A DNA stretch of 38,596 bases from an uncultured Chromatiaceae bacterium (GTDB lineage Bacteria > Pseudomonadota > Gammaproteobacteria > Tenderiales > Tenderiaceae): assembly GCA_947259785.1 (NCBI GenBank), contig CAMYNQ010000012.1:1-38596 (forward strand). The letters are read 5' to 3'. The notes below the pieces were generated by a model. The model ran no database searches. It was not told the origin of the DNA and saw nothing but the letters and a program-made list of their open reading frames with translations. A program made the position numbers and the translations under genes. Shown here piece by piece: positions 1 through 7,957 of the stretch. How positions within the stretch are numbered: the first letter of the stretch is position 1; each line of letters opens with the position of its first letter.

Positions 1-119
1 TCATCGGCATATTCAATCTCAATATCGACCCGGTGTTCGGCCACCTTCAAATCGACGCGAGTGATTTCCCAGGGAGTATGTATGCCTAACAACAGGCCGT
101 AATGTTCTTCTATTTCCAA
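1..119 (-). CDS. ISL3-family transposase, N-terminal fragment
   Basis: About 39 codons are visible, reading from a TTG at 119 (an in-frame stop lies two codons upstream) to the window edge without a stop. The peptide begins LEIEEHYGLLLGIHTPWEI and continues with a VDLKVAEHRVDIEIEYA strand. This is the characteristic N-terminus of ISL3 transposases, in which a short helix, a conserved Trp and a beta-hairpin precede the zinc-finger CPxC motif. The zinc finger and the DDE catalytic domain lie outside the window, so it is unknown whether the gene is intact. The start codon is weak and may differ. Confidence 0.6.
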   Translation of the reverse strand, partial: MEIEEHYGLLLGIHTPWEITRVDLKVAEHRVDIEIEYAD

Positions 120-193
120 AATCTATACCGTTATAGTTGATTCCGATTTGGGGTAAAATTTTATAGTAATTTCACACGGATCTACGAAGAACC
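1..193 (-). mobile_element. End of an ISL3-family insertion sequence (continues beyond window start)
   Basis: Read on the minus strand, the element appears to begin at about position 193 with GGTTCTTCGTAGATCCGTG, which resembles ISL3-family terminal repeats (usually starting GGCTCTTC or similar). A transposase reading frame starts 74 bases inside this end and runs off the window. The opposite end is outside, so the inverted-repeat pair and the target-site duplication cannot be checked. Seen: the terminus and reading frame. Inferred: the exact boundary. Confidence 0.55.
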
Positions 194-460
194 ATTTAGT
201 TAGACATATATTTGCTGAACCTTGTTATTTAGCTAAAGGGGTATCGGCACATTCTGATAGCTATAAACGCTGTAAAAATGGTGGTATTGGCGGTGTGGTC
301 TCAACTCTTCTTTGGCGTTTTGTTTATTGCCAGCAAATAGATTGCTGACAATAAACAGTTAATATTCATCGAAGGATTTAACCTCTACATGCGCGGCGTT
401 TTGAGTGCTTATCGTCGTTTTGTTAGAGGCGCAATAATCAGTCGGCACACCAGTTTAAAT
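194..460. other. Non-coding gap beside the insertion sequence, with one long hairpin
   Basis: No supported gene. The only strong structure is a stem-loop at 322-356: GTTTATTGCCAGCAA, loop ATAGA, TTGCTGACAATAAAC, which is 15 bp with one mismatch. It has no T-run on either side, so it is not a standard intrinsic terminator. It sits about 100 bases beyond the end of the symporter gene. Confidence 0.5.
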
Positions 461-1783
461 CTACGACTGCCTTACAGCGCTAGGCTTTTTGTGAGGCAGA
501 TGAATCTCTGGTTCCACCGTACCCGCAAGTGGGTCGTTGAAAATCGTCATATTCAGGCTTTTTTCAGAGCGTGCCACGATGGTGGTGATGGTAGCGTCGC
601 CTGTTACATTGACCGCGGTGCGCATCATATCCAATAGACGATCCACCCCCATAATCAGTGCAATGCCCTCAACCGGTAGGCCGACTTGATTCAATACCAT
701 TGCCAGCATAATCAAGCCCACACCAGGGACACCTGCGGTGCCGATAGAGGCGAGCACTGCCATTACAACCACTGTTAAATAGCCCATTAGGCCCAGCTCA
801 ATGCCATAAACATTGGCGATAAAGACGGTTGCCACCCCCTGCATAATCGCCGTGCCATCCATGTTGATGGTTGCGCCAAACGGCACCACAAACGATGCGG
901 TGGAGTTATCTACGCCGATGCGTTTCTCTACCGAGCTTAGAGTGATCGGAATCGTTGCGTTAGAACTGGAGGTACTAAAGGCAAAGATTTGTGCAGCACG
1001 CATCTTTTTCATGAAAGTGAAAACATTCACTCTGCCTAAAAGTTTGAGCAGCAGCATCAAGGTGCCGGTGAGATGCAGTACCAGTACCAATGCCACCGCG
1101 CCAAAGTAGCTCATCATCGGCACGATCAGATCCAGCCCTTGTTGGGCAAAAGTCTTGGCCATCAGTGCAAATACACCGTAAGGGGCAATATGCATCACAA
1201 TATTGACCACCTGCATCATCACCTCATTCAGGCGTTCTGAGAGGTCAATGAGTGGCTTACCGCGTTCGCCAATCATCAGAATGCATACCCCGAAGATGAT
1301 GGTAAAGAAGATAATCTGCAGCATATTGCCATCGGCATAAGCGGCAATCGGGTTGGTAGGTACCAGGTTGATGATGACCTGGCTTAATGGTGGCGCTTCG
1401 GGTGCAGTAAAGCTGCTGCTGGCATTTTCTGTCAGTTCAAAGTCTTGGCCAGGGCCAATAAGTGTTGCCACGGTCATCGCCAATGAAATCGCCAGTGCCG
1501 TGGTGAGCAAAAATAATAAAAAGGACTTTAGGCCAACCCGCCCCAGCTTATTGATATCCCCTAGCCCACATACACCGCAAATTAGAGAAAAGGTGACCAA
1601 TGGCACCACCAGCATCTTCAGTGTGCTGATGAAAATTGCCCCCACCACGTGGAATAGGCCATTCACCAGATAATCCTGCACCCAGAGACTCTCGGCCATA
1701 AAGGCATTGATTAGGCTACCCAGCATCAGGCCAGCGGCCATCCATACTAAGATTTTGGTGGTCATTGTTGTCTTTGCAGGCAT
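461..1783 (-). CDS. Dicarboxylate/amino acid:cation symporter (SLC1/DAACS family)
   Basis: A 440-residue inner-membrane protein of the GltP/DctA family, which moves C4-dicarboxylates or acidic amino acids into the cell with Na+ or H+. The family signatures are all present: the serine-rich re-entrant loop TSSSNATIP (residues 271-279), NMDGT (307-311), the second hairpin region GVPG (351-354), and the TM8 substrate motif DRLLDMMRTAVNVTGD (381-396), whose Arg and Asp bind the substrate carboxylate and amino group. The length is normal. GAGG lies just upstream of the ATG. It stands alone, with the insertion sequence downstream and an empty region upstream. Whether glutamate, aspartate or a dicarboxylate is the substrate cannot be decided here; the Asp in VTGD leans toward acidic amino acids. 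Confidence 0.93.
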   Translation of the reverse strand: MPAKTTMTTKILVWMAAGLMLGSLINAFMAESLWVQDYLVNGLFHVVGAIFISTLKMLVVPLVTFSLICGVCGLGDINKLGRVGLKSFLLFLLTTALAISLAMTVATLIGPGQDFELTENASSSFTAPEAPPLSQVIINLVPTNPIAAYADGNMLQIIFFTIIFGVCILMIGERGKPLIDLSERLNEVMMQVVNIVMHIAPYGVFALMAKTFAQQGLDLIVPMMSYFGAVALVLVLHLTGTLMLLLKLLGRVNVFTFMKKMRAAQIFAFSTSSSNATIPITLSSVEKRIGVDNSTASFVVPFGATINMDGTAIMQGVATVFIANVYGIELGLMGYLTVVVMAVLASIGTAGVPGVGLIMLAMVLNQVGLPVEGIALIMGVDRLLDMMRTAVNVTGDATITTIVARSEKSLNMTIFNDPLAGTVEPEIHLPHKKPSAVRQS

Positions 1784-2209
1784 GAAAAACCTCGTTCGGA
1801 ATATATTGAATTGGGGGATATTCTACAGGCAATAGAGAGAGAAATTATACCTGCAAGTGGATTTCAGCCACGGCGCTGTAAACGCGCAGTGGTTAAGCAA
1901 AATCAGCCGTAAAACAGGGGCCGGCTTTAAATAGTGGCTGCCCTCCGAATATTCTCTTTGCTTAAAACACACTTCACAGTACAGCACAGAAATGATGTTT
2001 GCAGCATTTGTATTAAACCTCTTAACAAGGGACGTGCCGATGAAAGGAACCTGAAAACGCTAAATAAAACAGAAATTGAGTCGATGATGTATCTGAAGCG
2101 TATTTTTTGGGTGGGCCTCATGTCCATATTCGTGGATTTGGGGCTTACATGCGATTGATCACCGAACAGTTGTTTCGGCGGCCGGTTCTCATGGAATGAG
2201 GATTAAACA
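1784..2209. other. Gene-free stretch upstream of the symporter
   Basis: Short open frames exist on both strands (around 1927-2158) but they overlap each other antiparallel, match no family I recognise and lack convincing ribosome sites. The stretch may include decayed sequence linked to the mshM relic that follows, since a frame ending LITEQLFRRPVLME stops just before that relic. No RNA gene or clear repeat was seen. Confidence 0.4.
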
Positions 2210-2493
2210 GTGTATCTCGACTATTTTGGCTTGGAACGTGCCCCTTACCGGATCACACCGAAAACTGAGAGGTAGTAGTGTTTGTCGAAGAGGCGCAGGA
2301 CATGCCTCTGGCAACACTCGAAGAGATCTGTCTGCTCAGTAATCTTGAAACCCAACAACACAATAGATTGCAAGTAGTATTATTCGGACAACTGGAGCTG
2401 GACGTTGGCTTGAGCGCCTCTCATGCCCGCTAAATCAAGGAACGAGTCATCAATAGTTTCTACCTGCTGCCGCTGGGAAACGTCAATTGTTAA
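2210..2493 (+). pseudogene. mshM: Decayed MshM/ExeA-family AAA ATPase relic
   Basis: A GTG at 2210, preceded by TGAGGA, opens the N-terminus VYLDYFGLERAPYRITPKT, the typical start of MshM/ExeA ATPases, and hits a TAG stop at 2273. Five bases later, in another frame, the Walker B and following region resumes from 2278: VFVEEAQDMPLATLEEICLL, SNLETQQHNRLQVVLFGQLE, LDVGLSASHAR, a TAA stop at 2431, then IKERVINSFYLLPLG. Roughly 100 residues including the Walker A loop are deleted, and the C-terminal part is missing. The Walker B Asp is replaced by Glu. It lies on the opposite strand from, and just beyond the end of, the pilus operon. Family assignment is from recognised motifs; calling it mshM rather than another ExeA-like gene is inference from location. 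Confidence 0.8.
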
Positions 2494-2611
2494 CAATGGG
2501 TTACATGTCTTAATAAATCGAGGATTTAACTTGCTAGTGTAATCGGATAATTTTATTCCTCAGGGTTAGAATGTTTTGGAAAGCCAGATACGGCGAAAAG
2601 TGTGAATCACC

Positions 2612-3397
2612 TCAACCTTTCTGCTTTTGCAGATGACCTTTCAAGATGGTTAGGCGCTGTTGCGCAAACTGAAGCAACTGGCCATCAATAAAGCTGTAAT
2701 TTTTGGCGCGCTGGTAGGCGTCATGAGCTCCCTGCCAATCTTTTAATTCTTCTGCAGCAATGCCAAGTCCTAACCACCAGCGCCCATCTTGTGGTGCAAG
2801 TTTGGTTGCCTGAAGAAAATATTGATGTGCATCAGTGTGACGATTGCTTTGCTGATAAATACTGGCGAGTCCACCTAGGTACGCCGGCTGCTGCATGAAA
2901 CGTGCAGCATTGTGCTCGAGTACATTCAAGGCTTGTTCATTAGTATTAAGTTTGATATGTAACTGGGCCAGCCAGAGTGGAAACCTAGCGTGATCCGGTG
3001 CGATAACAATACCTTTATCAAGCACAGTCATAGCGTCTTGCATGGCATGCCGTTTTAGCAGTAGTGATACCAGTAATTCTCTGGCACGAAGATGCTTGGG
3101 CTGTTGCGATAAGGCCTGATGTAATATCGTTTCAGCCGCACGATTTTCGCCATCATGTGCAAATATGAGTGCCCTGCGGTAATTATTTTCGGCCTTTCTT
3201 GCATTATCGAGTGGATGCAAGGTTACTTTTACCTCGCCTGGTTGTGGCACGGCACTGTCTGTCGTTAGTAGCATTTTTTGAGAATGCGTTTGTATGGCCT
3301 CGGGCTGCTGGGCATAAGTAAATATTGGCAGACAAACGAGTGCCAATATGAGCGAACAATTTATTTTTTTAACTTGACTAATCATTGCTCTGGTCAT
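2612..3397 (-). CDS. mshN: MshN-like TPR protein of the MSHA pilus
   Basis: A 261-residue protein with an N-terminal hydrophobic signal or anchor segment (to about residue 29, ending TYAQQ) followed by tandem TPR units from about residue 70 to 250. It is the last gene of the pilus operon and overlaps the mshL stop by four bases (ATGA), so translation is probably coupled. In other MSHA loci MshN is a TPR protein encoded just after mshL/mshM, which fits here with mshM missing. Its role is thought to be periplasmic support of secretin or pilus assembly. An alternative start at Met5 would shorten the n-region. Function beyond TPR scaffolding is inferred from position. Confidence 0.8.
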   Translation of the reverse strand: MTRAMISQVKKINCSLILALVCLPIFTYAQQPEAIQTHSQKMLLTTDSAVPQPGEVKVTLHPLDNARKAENNYRRALIFAHDGENRAAETILHQALSQQPKHLRARELLVSLLLKRHAMQDAMTVLDKGIVIAPDHARFPLWLAQLHIKLNTNEQALNVLEHNAARFMQQPAYLGGLASIYQQSNRHTDAHQYFLQATKLAPQDGRWWLGLGIAAEELKDWQGAHDAYQRAKNYSFIDGQLLQFAQQRLTILKGHLQKQKG

Positions 3398-5100
3398 TGT
3401 TTGGGCTCTTCAAAAAATGATTTTCGCACACGGCTATCAAGCAGTTCCTGGGTACGTTGTTGCGAGGTCTGAATAGATTTACCCCATGTGTCATTACTGT
3501 TTACCACGGTTGGCTTGAGCAGAATCACAAGTTCTTTTTTGACACGGGTTACCTTCTGGTGCCTAAACAACTGACCAATTAATGGTAGGTCACCCAGTAG
3601 TGGAATTGAAGCATTGTCATCACTGCTCGCCTCTTTCATCAAACCACCTATAACAATGACCTGGCCGGTTTCTGATCGAACCACATTGTCTGACTCCTGG
3701 ATGTTACTAATGGCCAGTGGCAGACTAAAATTTTTACCATTGATCACAAAAGTTTTATCTTTTTGGGAAACATTGCTCACCGTTGGGTGGATGTGCAAAA
3801 TGATGTTGTTTAGTTCATCTATTTGCGGCGTAACATCCAGTGCTATGCCTGAAAAGAAGGGGGTTAGTTCTACCGTCGGTGATGATTCAGTGTCGGTTCC
3901 ACCATTGCTGGAAGTCGAAGAGCTGGTAACGCCGGTAACAAAAAATTCGTCGCCGCCTACTTTTATGACGGCACGTTGATTGTTCACAGTTGAAACGCGT
4001 GGACTGGATAATACGTGCACATCCCCCTGGCCTTGTAAAAATTCTAGGAAGGCAGAGAATTTTCGTGCTTTGAGTGCCAGGCTGAAAACACCGCCAAAAG
4101 CTGAAGTGGCGGCAGAGCTGATCGGTGAATAGCTAGCGTCAGGTTGCAAATTACCAATTAAACCGGCCGTCTCACTAACGCCGGCACTCAGGGATGTGCC
4201 TCCTCCCACTTGGCTGGCAAGTATTGATTTGTTGTCAGATGTGCCAAGTCCGGTCCAGTTGATACCGGTCTGGTAAGAGTCGTTTAGTTCGACTTCGATG
4301 ATTTTGGCTTCAAGGATGACTTGACGATTGACTGATTCCTGGGTCGTGCCAAGAAAGGTTTCCACCATACGCAACTCGCTTGGCAATGCGCGCACAATCA
4401 CCAGACCGGACTGGGGATGTACCACGACACGGCGATCATCTTTCTCACCGATGATGGTCTGGAGTGATAGCTGTAGTTCCTTCCAGAAATCACTCTCGGA
4501 ATCCGTTTTGATCTGAATGCCATGCGTTCCGGCAACCGAGCCGCGATCACCGTTGCTGCCGGCAGCATTCAGTTCCGCTGATGAGACCCTGGTATTGGAA
4601 TGTCCTTTGCGATTGAAATTGAGATAGTTTATGGAAAAGATACGCGACTGCACGCCTTTGCCAAGAATATAATAACGATTTCCATCATTGCGATAGGCGT
4701 AACCATGGACCCGCTGCAGGGCATCCAGTGCTTCGTCTATGGTGACGTTCTTCAGATGCATTGAAATTTCGCCGTTGATGTCCGGATGTACCACCATGCT
4801 ATAGGGGCTGTCTTTTACCAGGCTCATAAATACATCACGTGCAGATGTCTTGTTGGCTGTCAGGTCAAACCTGGGTTTGATTAGCTCTGGCTGACGGCTT
4901 GGAATGTTGGCCGAAATCTCGGGCAGCATTGCTTTCTGGACCTCACCGGGAACATGCAAGCTGCTTGCCTCAACAGCCTCACCCAAGGTGATGTTGATCT
5001 GCTTGTCGACATTGTTGTGCCAGTTGTTTGGTAAAGACTCACAGCCTGTCAACAGTCCAACGAGTATTGAAAAAAAACCAATTATGCGTAACTTATCCAT
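3394..5100 (-). CDS. mshL: MshL, outer-membrane secretin of the MSHA pilus
   Basis: A secretin that forms the outer-membrane pore for pilus extrusion. From Met at 5100 the protein starts MDKLRIIGFF and has a lipobox LLTGC, so it is a lipoprotein. An STN/secretin N-domain follows (VHPDINGEISMHLKN), then the secretin core starting near RQVILEAKIIEVELND and closing with VIVIGGLMKE, IPLLGDLPLIGQLFR and KKELVILLKPTVV, the signature of the family. An upstream in-frame ATG at 5121 would add seven residues and overlap mshK by 11 bases; I prefer 5100 because it gives a normal lipoprotein signal. It is flanked by mshK upstream and mshN downstream with tight spacing, typical of one transcript. Confidence 0.92.
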   Translation of the reverse strand: MDKLRIIGFFSILVGLLTGCESLPNNWHNNVDKQINITLGEAVEASSLHVPGEVQKAMLPEISANIPSRQPELIKPRFDLTANKTSARDVFMSLVKDSPYSMVVHPDINGEISMHLKNVTIDEALDALQRVHGYAYRNDGNRYYILGKGVQSRIFSINYLNFNRKGHSNTRVSSAELNAAGSNGDRGSVAGTHGIQIKTDSESDFWKELQLSLQTIIGEKDDRRVVVHPQSGLVIVRALPSELRMVETFLGTTQESVNRQVILEAKIIEVELNDSYQTGINWTGLGTSDNKSILASQVGGGTSLSAGVSETAGLIGNLQPDASYSPISSAATSAFGGVFSLALKARKFSAFLEFLQGQGDVHVLSSPRVSTVNNQRAVIKVGGDEFFVTGVTSSSTSSNGGTDTESSPTVELTPFFSGIALDVTPQIDELNNIILHIHPTVSNVSQKDKTFVINGKNFSLPLAISNIQESDNVVRSETGQVIVIGGLMKEASSDDNASIPLLGDLPLIGQLFRHQKVTRVKKELVILLKPTVVNSNDTWGKSIQTSQQRTQELLDSRVRKSFFEEPKQ

Positions 5101-5110
5101 GTTGCCTGTC

Positions 5111-5479
5111 TCAATCTTCATTGATTGTTCGTCCCTGCTTGTGCACTACATCGGTACTTATAAGTTGTAGCGTTTTTTGTTGGCCGCGACTTTCAATCAG
5201 CACATTAAAAGGGTTAATGGCAAGCAATGTTGCGCCATTCACCCTTTCTCCAATTGCGACCTGTTTGCCATTGATGATTGCATAACTACGTCCTTTTGAA
5301 ATCAAGGTTGACTGCAATATCAACGGCTTGCGCTTGATCTTTTTAACGACCTTTTTTGGCGTTTGTTTATAACGGGTTGGATCAGGCAGGTCAGCGAAAG
5401 GATCAGCAGCAGAAACTTCCATCGGATAAATCAGGCTGAATGACAGCAAGGTGCAGAATAATGTAGTTTTAAATTTCAT
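5111..5479 (-). CDS. mshK: MshK-like periplasmic pilus assembly protein
   Basis: About 122 residues, with a cleavable signal peptide ending near EVSAADPF. A PDPTRY motif follows, then a basic linker, then a compact beta domain with LISKGRSYAIINGKQVAIGE and a final VHKQGRTIN segment. The pattern DPTR plus an 'IINGQxVxxGD' strand is typical of MshK and of the PilP/GspC homology region, which contacts the secretin. The ATG at 5479 overlaps the mshJ stop (ATGA); a further ATG at 5491 is possible but gives a poorer signal peptide. Placed between mshJ and mshL, as in other MSHA loci. Confidence 0.8.
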   Translation of the reverse strand: MKFKTTLFCTLLSFSLIYPMEVSAADPFADLPDPTRYKQTPKKVVKKIKRKPLILQSTLISKGRSYAIINGKQVAIGERVNGATLLAINPFNVLIESRGQQKTLQLISTDVVHKQGRTINED

Positions 5480-6207
5480 AATCCCATCCACGCTTTGTCA
5501 GGACTCAAGGTGTAGATCATCAGCGTGGCGACCGATTCATTGTTGTTATTGGTTGTCAGGCTGACTCCGTCCCAGAGTATGTTCCAAGGTAGTTTTTCAA
5601 GCGCAGCAAGAAATGAAACCAGCTCACGGTAGCGGCCTTTTACTTCGAGTTGCATACCGTGTTGATAGATTGTGAATTCATCCTTGATTATGCTGGTTGT
5701 GTTTTTTTCAGTAGATATTTTTTCTTCAGCTTCTTTTTCAGTTTCAGCTTCTTTTTCAGGATCAGGCCAGAGCTGGGTGGCAGGCATGTTTTTGACCTTT
5801 ACAACGCTTAAACGCTTATTGCTGCTTAATACATCCTCAACAAAGCGGATCATCTCACGCGGGCTAATCAGATCGTTCATTAACTCAGAGAACTCACCAG
5901 TGCTATTGAGTTCTTGCTTTAAAGACGCCAGTCGGGCCAGGGCCGATTCCCTAGGTTGCTGCCGCAGCTTTTCAGTTAAGAAGACTAACTCTTGGTTGAG
6001 TAATTCTTTTTCGGCTTGTTTGGTTAAAATTATGGTCTGTATTGAACTGTTTGCTTTTTCCATAGGTGAAAAAAGAGAAAGAAATAACAGCAAAAAAAAT
6101 GCCAGGCTTATGGTGACGAAGATTAAAACGCGTTCGGTTTTTGGTCTGCCATCCAACAGTTCAACCAGCTGTAAAATTTTGGGTTGAAGATTGCTTATAA
6201 GCTTCAT
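5476..6207 (-). CDS. mshJ: MshJ, PilO-like inner-membrane alignment protein
   Basis: A 243-residue bitopic protein with one membrane helix (about residues 28-46), a coiled-coil region and a C-terminal ferredoxin-like fold, the PilO/GspM-type layout. It would pair with the PilN-like product of the preceding gene, whose stop it overlaps by four bases. A very acidic linker (EKEAETEKEAEEK) sits between the coiled coil and the C-terminal domain; at DNA level it contains two copies of CAGCTTCTTTTTCAG, 18 bases apart (5727-5759), so it probably grew by duplication. The product is needed in related systems for pilus assembly. Confidence 0.82.
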   Translation of the reverse strand: MKLISNLQPKILQLVELLDGRPKTERVLIFVTISLAFFLLLFLSLFSPMEKANSSIQTIILTKQAEKELLNQELVFLTEKLRQQPRESALARLASLKQELNSTGEFSELMNDLISPREMIRFVEDVLSSNKRLSVVKVKNMPATQLWPDPEKEAETEKEAEEKISTEKNTTSIIKDEFTIYQHGMQLEVKGRYRELVSFLAALEKLPWNILWDGVSLTTNNNNESVATLMIYTLSPDKAWMGL

Positions 6208-6830
6208 AAAATATACTCGGGATTTGTTGCCGTGGATATTTTGAAATCAATATACTCTGCGCGAGTATTGTTATTCTCATCTTCAATGGGCCTGTCGAGT
6301 TCAAAGTCAGATAAATCCGTGCCGGACAATAAGGGCTCTACGGAAAGTTTTTCCAGATAACTGGGCACCAGGTGGGCTGCAGTGGCCTGACCTTTTAATA
6401 TCAGGTCTCGGCCAGCGCGAGCTAGAGTGACGTCGGTAATCCATACCCCAGCAATATGCTGTCGGGCAAAGGCGACAAAATAACCTGAAAACCCCTCACC
6501 GCTACCAAACATGTCTGCTTTTAACTTGTCATGGATCCCTTTTCTATTGGCTAGCAGGTGTTCGATCTTTCGGATCTCATCGTTGATATCAAGACCTGCA
6601 TACTTGGCTAATTGTTGTGAGATCTCGTCGTGCTTCGATCTGATAACAGTTTTTTGCTGATCGATTTCTGCAATCTTATTTTCCAGGTAATAATATTGTC
6701 CTACTAAAACGCCGCTGTAGATAATGTGACCAATCACCACCAACAAGATAGCCACAAGCACATGTCTTCCGCCAAAACTTAACTCATGGCTTTTTTGGGC
6801 TGGTTGATAGAGATTAATTTGCTGCGGCAT
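6204..6830 (-). CDS. mshI2: PilN-like MSHA biogenesis protein (MshI2 type)
   Basis: A bitopic inner-membrane protein of about 208 residues. The short cytoplasmic N-terminus carries PQQINLYQP, the conserved PilN 'INLL/INLY' motif that docks onto the PilM-like partner. A membrane helix follows (about residues 27-50), then a coiled coil and a PilN-like periplasmic domain. The ATG at 6830 has AGGA six bases upstream; the ATG one codon earlier is also possible. It overlaps the 3' end of the PilM-like gene and the start of mshJ, so the three are one coupled unit equivalent to PilM/N/O. The symbol follows naming in other MSHA loci and is less certain than the family. Confidence 0.82.
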   Translation of the reverse strand: MPQQINLYQPAQKSHELSFGGRHVLVAILLVVIGHIIYSGVLVGQYYYLENKIAEIDQQKTVIRSKHDEISQQLAKYAGLDINDEIRKIEHLLANRKGIHDKLKADMFGSGEGFSGYFVAFARQHIAGVWITDVTLARAGRDLILKGQATAAHLVPSYLEKLSVEPLLSGTDLSDFELDRPIEDENNNTRAEYIDFKISTATNPEYIL

Positions 6831-7818
6831 CATCTATCCTGTGCAGTGCGGCACCAATGTTGAAAAAGGCATGTGTCTGAGTTTCCTGTGGGATGGTTAT
6901 TTTGCATTCAAACAATGTGCTGAGGTCAACCAGCTCAACACTCATATTGAGATTGTCTTTCATGTATTCGCGAAAGCCGGGCAACTCTTTCAGTGTCGGT
7001 GCCAAGTACAATGTTCTGATTGGCGCCTGGCGGAAGTTGCTTTCGTAATAATCAAGTGAGCGCTGCAGTTCCAGCGCAATATGGTCATAGGCAGCGCTAT
7101 TTCCAATATCCAAATCCAGATCAAGGTTTGGCAGGTCATCATCGTCCCGGTTTGTTGTATCTGTTGTGGCGGGTGATGTCACAATCTGTTCAAGCCCAAT
7201 ATTCATCGCTCGAGTGAGATAGAGTTCGTCATCTTTGCTGACAGTGATCAGACTGCTGTTGTTGTGGACAGAGAGCAGGGCAACACCTTTTTCATTATCA
7301 GCCAACAAATTGGCAATATTGCGCTGTGCCATTTCCATGATGTCAATAATTTTCAGATTGATATCCGCATTCTGCAACTTGCTTAAGTGTTGGTTTAACG
7401 CGTCGTTTTTTGCGGCTACGACATAAACAGAGTTTGTTTGACTGGCACCCTTGGGGGAAGGAACATCAAAGGCATCCAAGGTGATATCAGTAACAGGGTG
7501 GTCTATCAGGTCCTTAATGCGCCAGCGCAAGGCAGACTTGAGTTCATCTTTCGGAACTGCTGGTGCCTCCATAACCAACAGTTGGTAATCATCTCTACTG
7601 AGCAAACTGGTGCAGACATAGCGGTCTAGTTGGTGACGATTGGCTAATTCCTTCAGCTGTTGCGAGGCTGTTGTTTTGTCAGACGAATAAAATTCGCAAA
7701 GCTCAAGCACAGGTTTGTCCGTTTCTTGGATAATCCTGGTAATAGCAATGCCATCTGAACTGCAATCAATGGCGCATATTCCCGGTAGTGGGCGTTTTTT
7801 TAGCAGTGCACCAAACAA
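6814..7818 (-). CDS. mshI: MshI, PilM-like cytoplasmic actin-fold protein
   Basis: A 334-residue protein with no membrane segment and the PilM/MshI actin-like fold. It has an early phosphate-type strand GICAIDCSSDGIAITRI, a central RWRIKDLIDHPVTDITLDAF segment that is very typical of MshI, and a C-terminal FFNIGAALHRI. The start is TTG at 7818 with AGGGG seven bases upstream. An acidic insertion (NRDDDDLPNLDLDLDIG) precedes the last third. It leads the second half of the pilus locus, 139 bases after mshP, a gap that may hold a second promoter although I see no strong one. It would bind the PilN-like tail and connect to MshE. Confidence 0.85.
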   Translation of the reverse strand: MFGALLKKRPLPGICAIDCSSDGIAITRIIQETDKPVLELCEFYSSDKTTASQQLKELANRHQLDRYVCTSLLSRDDYQLLVMEAPAVPKDELKSALRWRIKDLIDHPVTDITLDAFDVPSPKGASQTNSVYVVAAKNDALNQHLSKLQNADINLKIIDIMEMAQRNIANLLADNEKGVALLSVHNNSSLITVSKDDELYLTRAMNIGLEQIVTSPATTDTTNRDDDDLPNLDLDLDIGNSAAYDHIALELQRSLDYYESNFRQAPIRTLYLAPTLKELPGFREYMKDNLNMSVELVDLSTLFECKITIPQETQTHAFFNIGAALHRIDDAAAN

Positions 7819-7957
7819 GTTAATACCCCTGAAATATCCTATAAAGTAAAGTTTTCCGTAACAGCTAGGAAATTTATCGGCAGGCAGTTTAAATACTTAA
7901 TTAGGAAAAGAATGGCTGAGATATCAGGTGGGTAATCGAAGCCAAATGAAACGCTAG

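Noticed and set aside
389-637. 82-residue open frame on the + strand
   Set aside because: It overlaps the 3' end of the symporter antiparallel and shows no motif or ribosome site.
1927-2158. Two antiparallel open frames of 66 and 74 residues
   Set aside because: They mirror each other, have no recognised family and adjoin a decayed gene; treated as non-coding.
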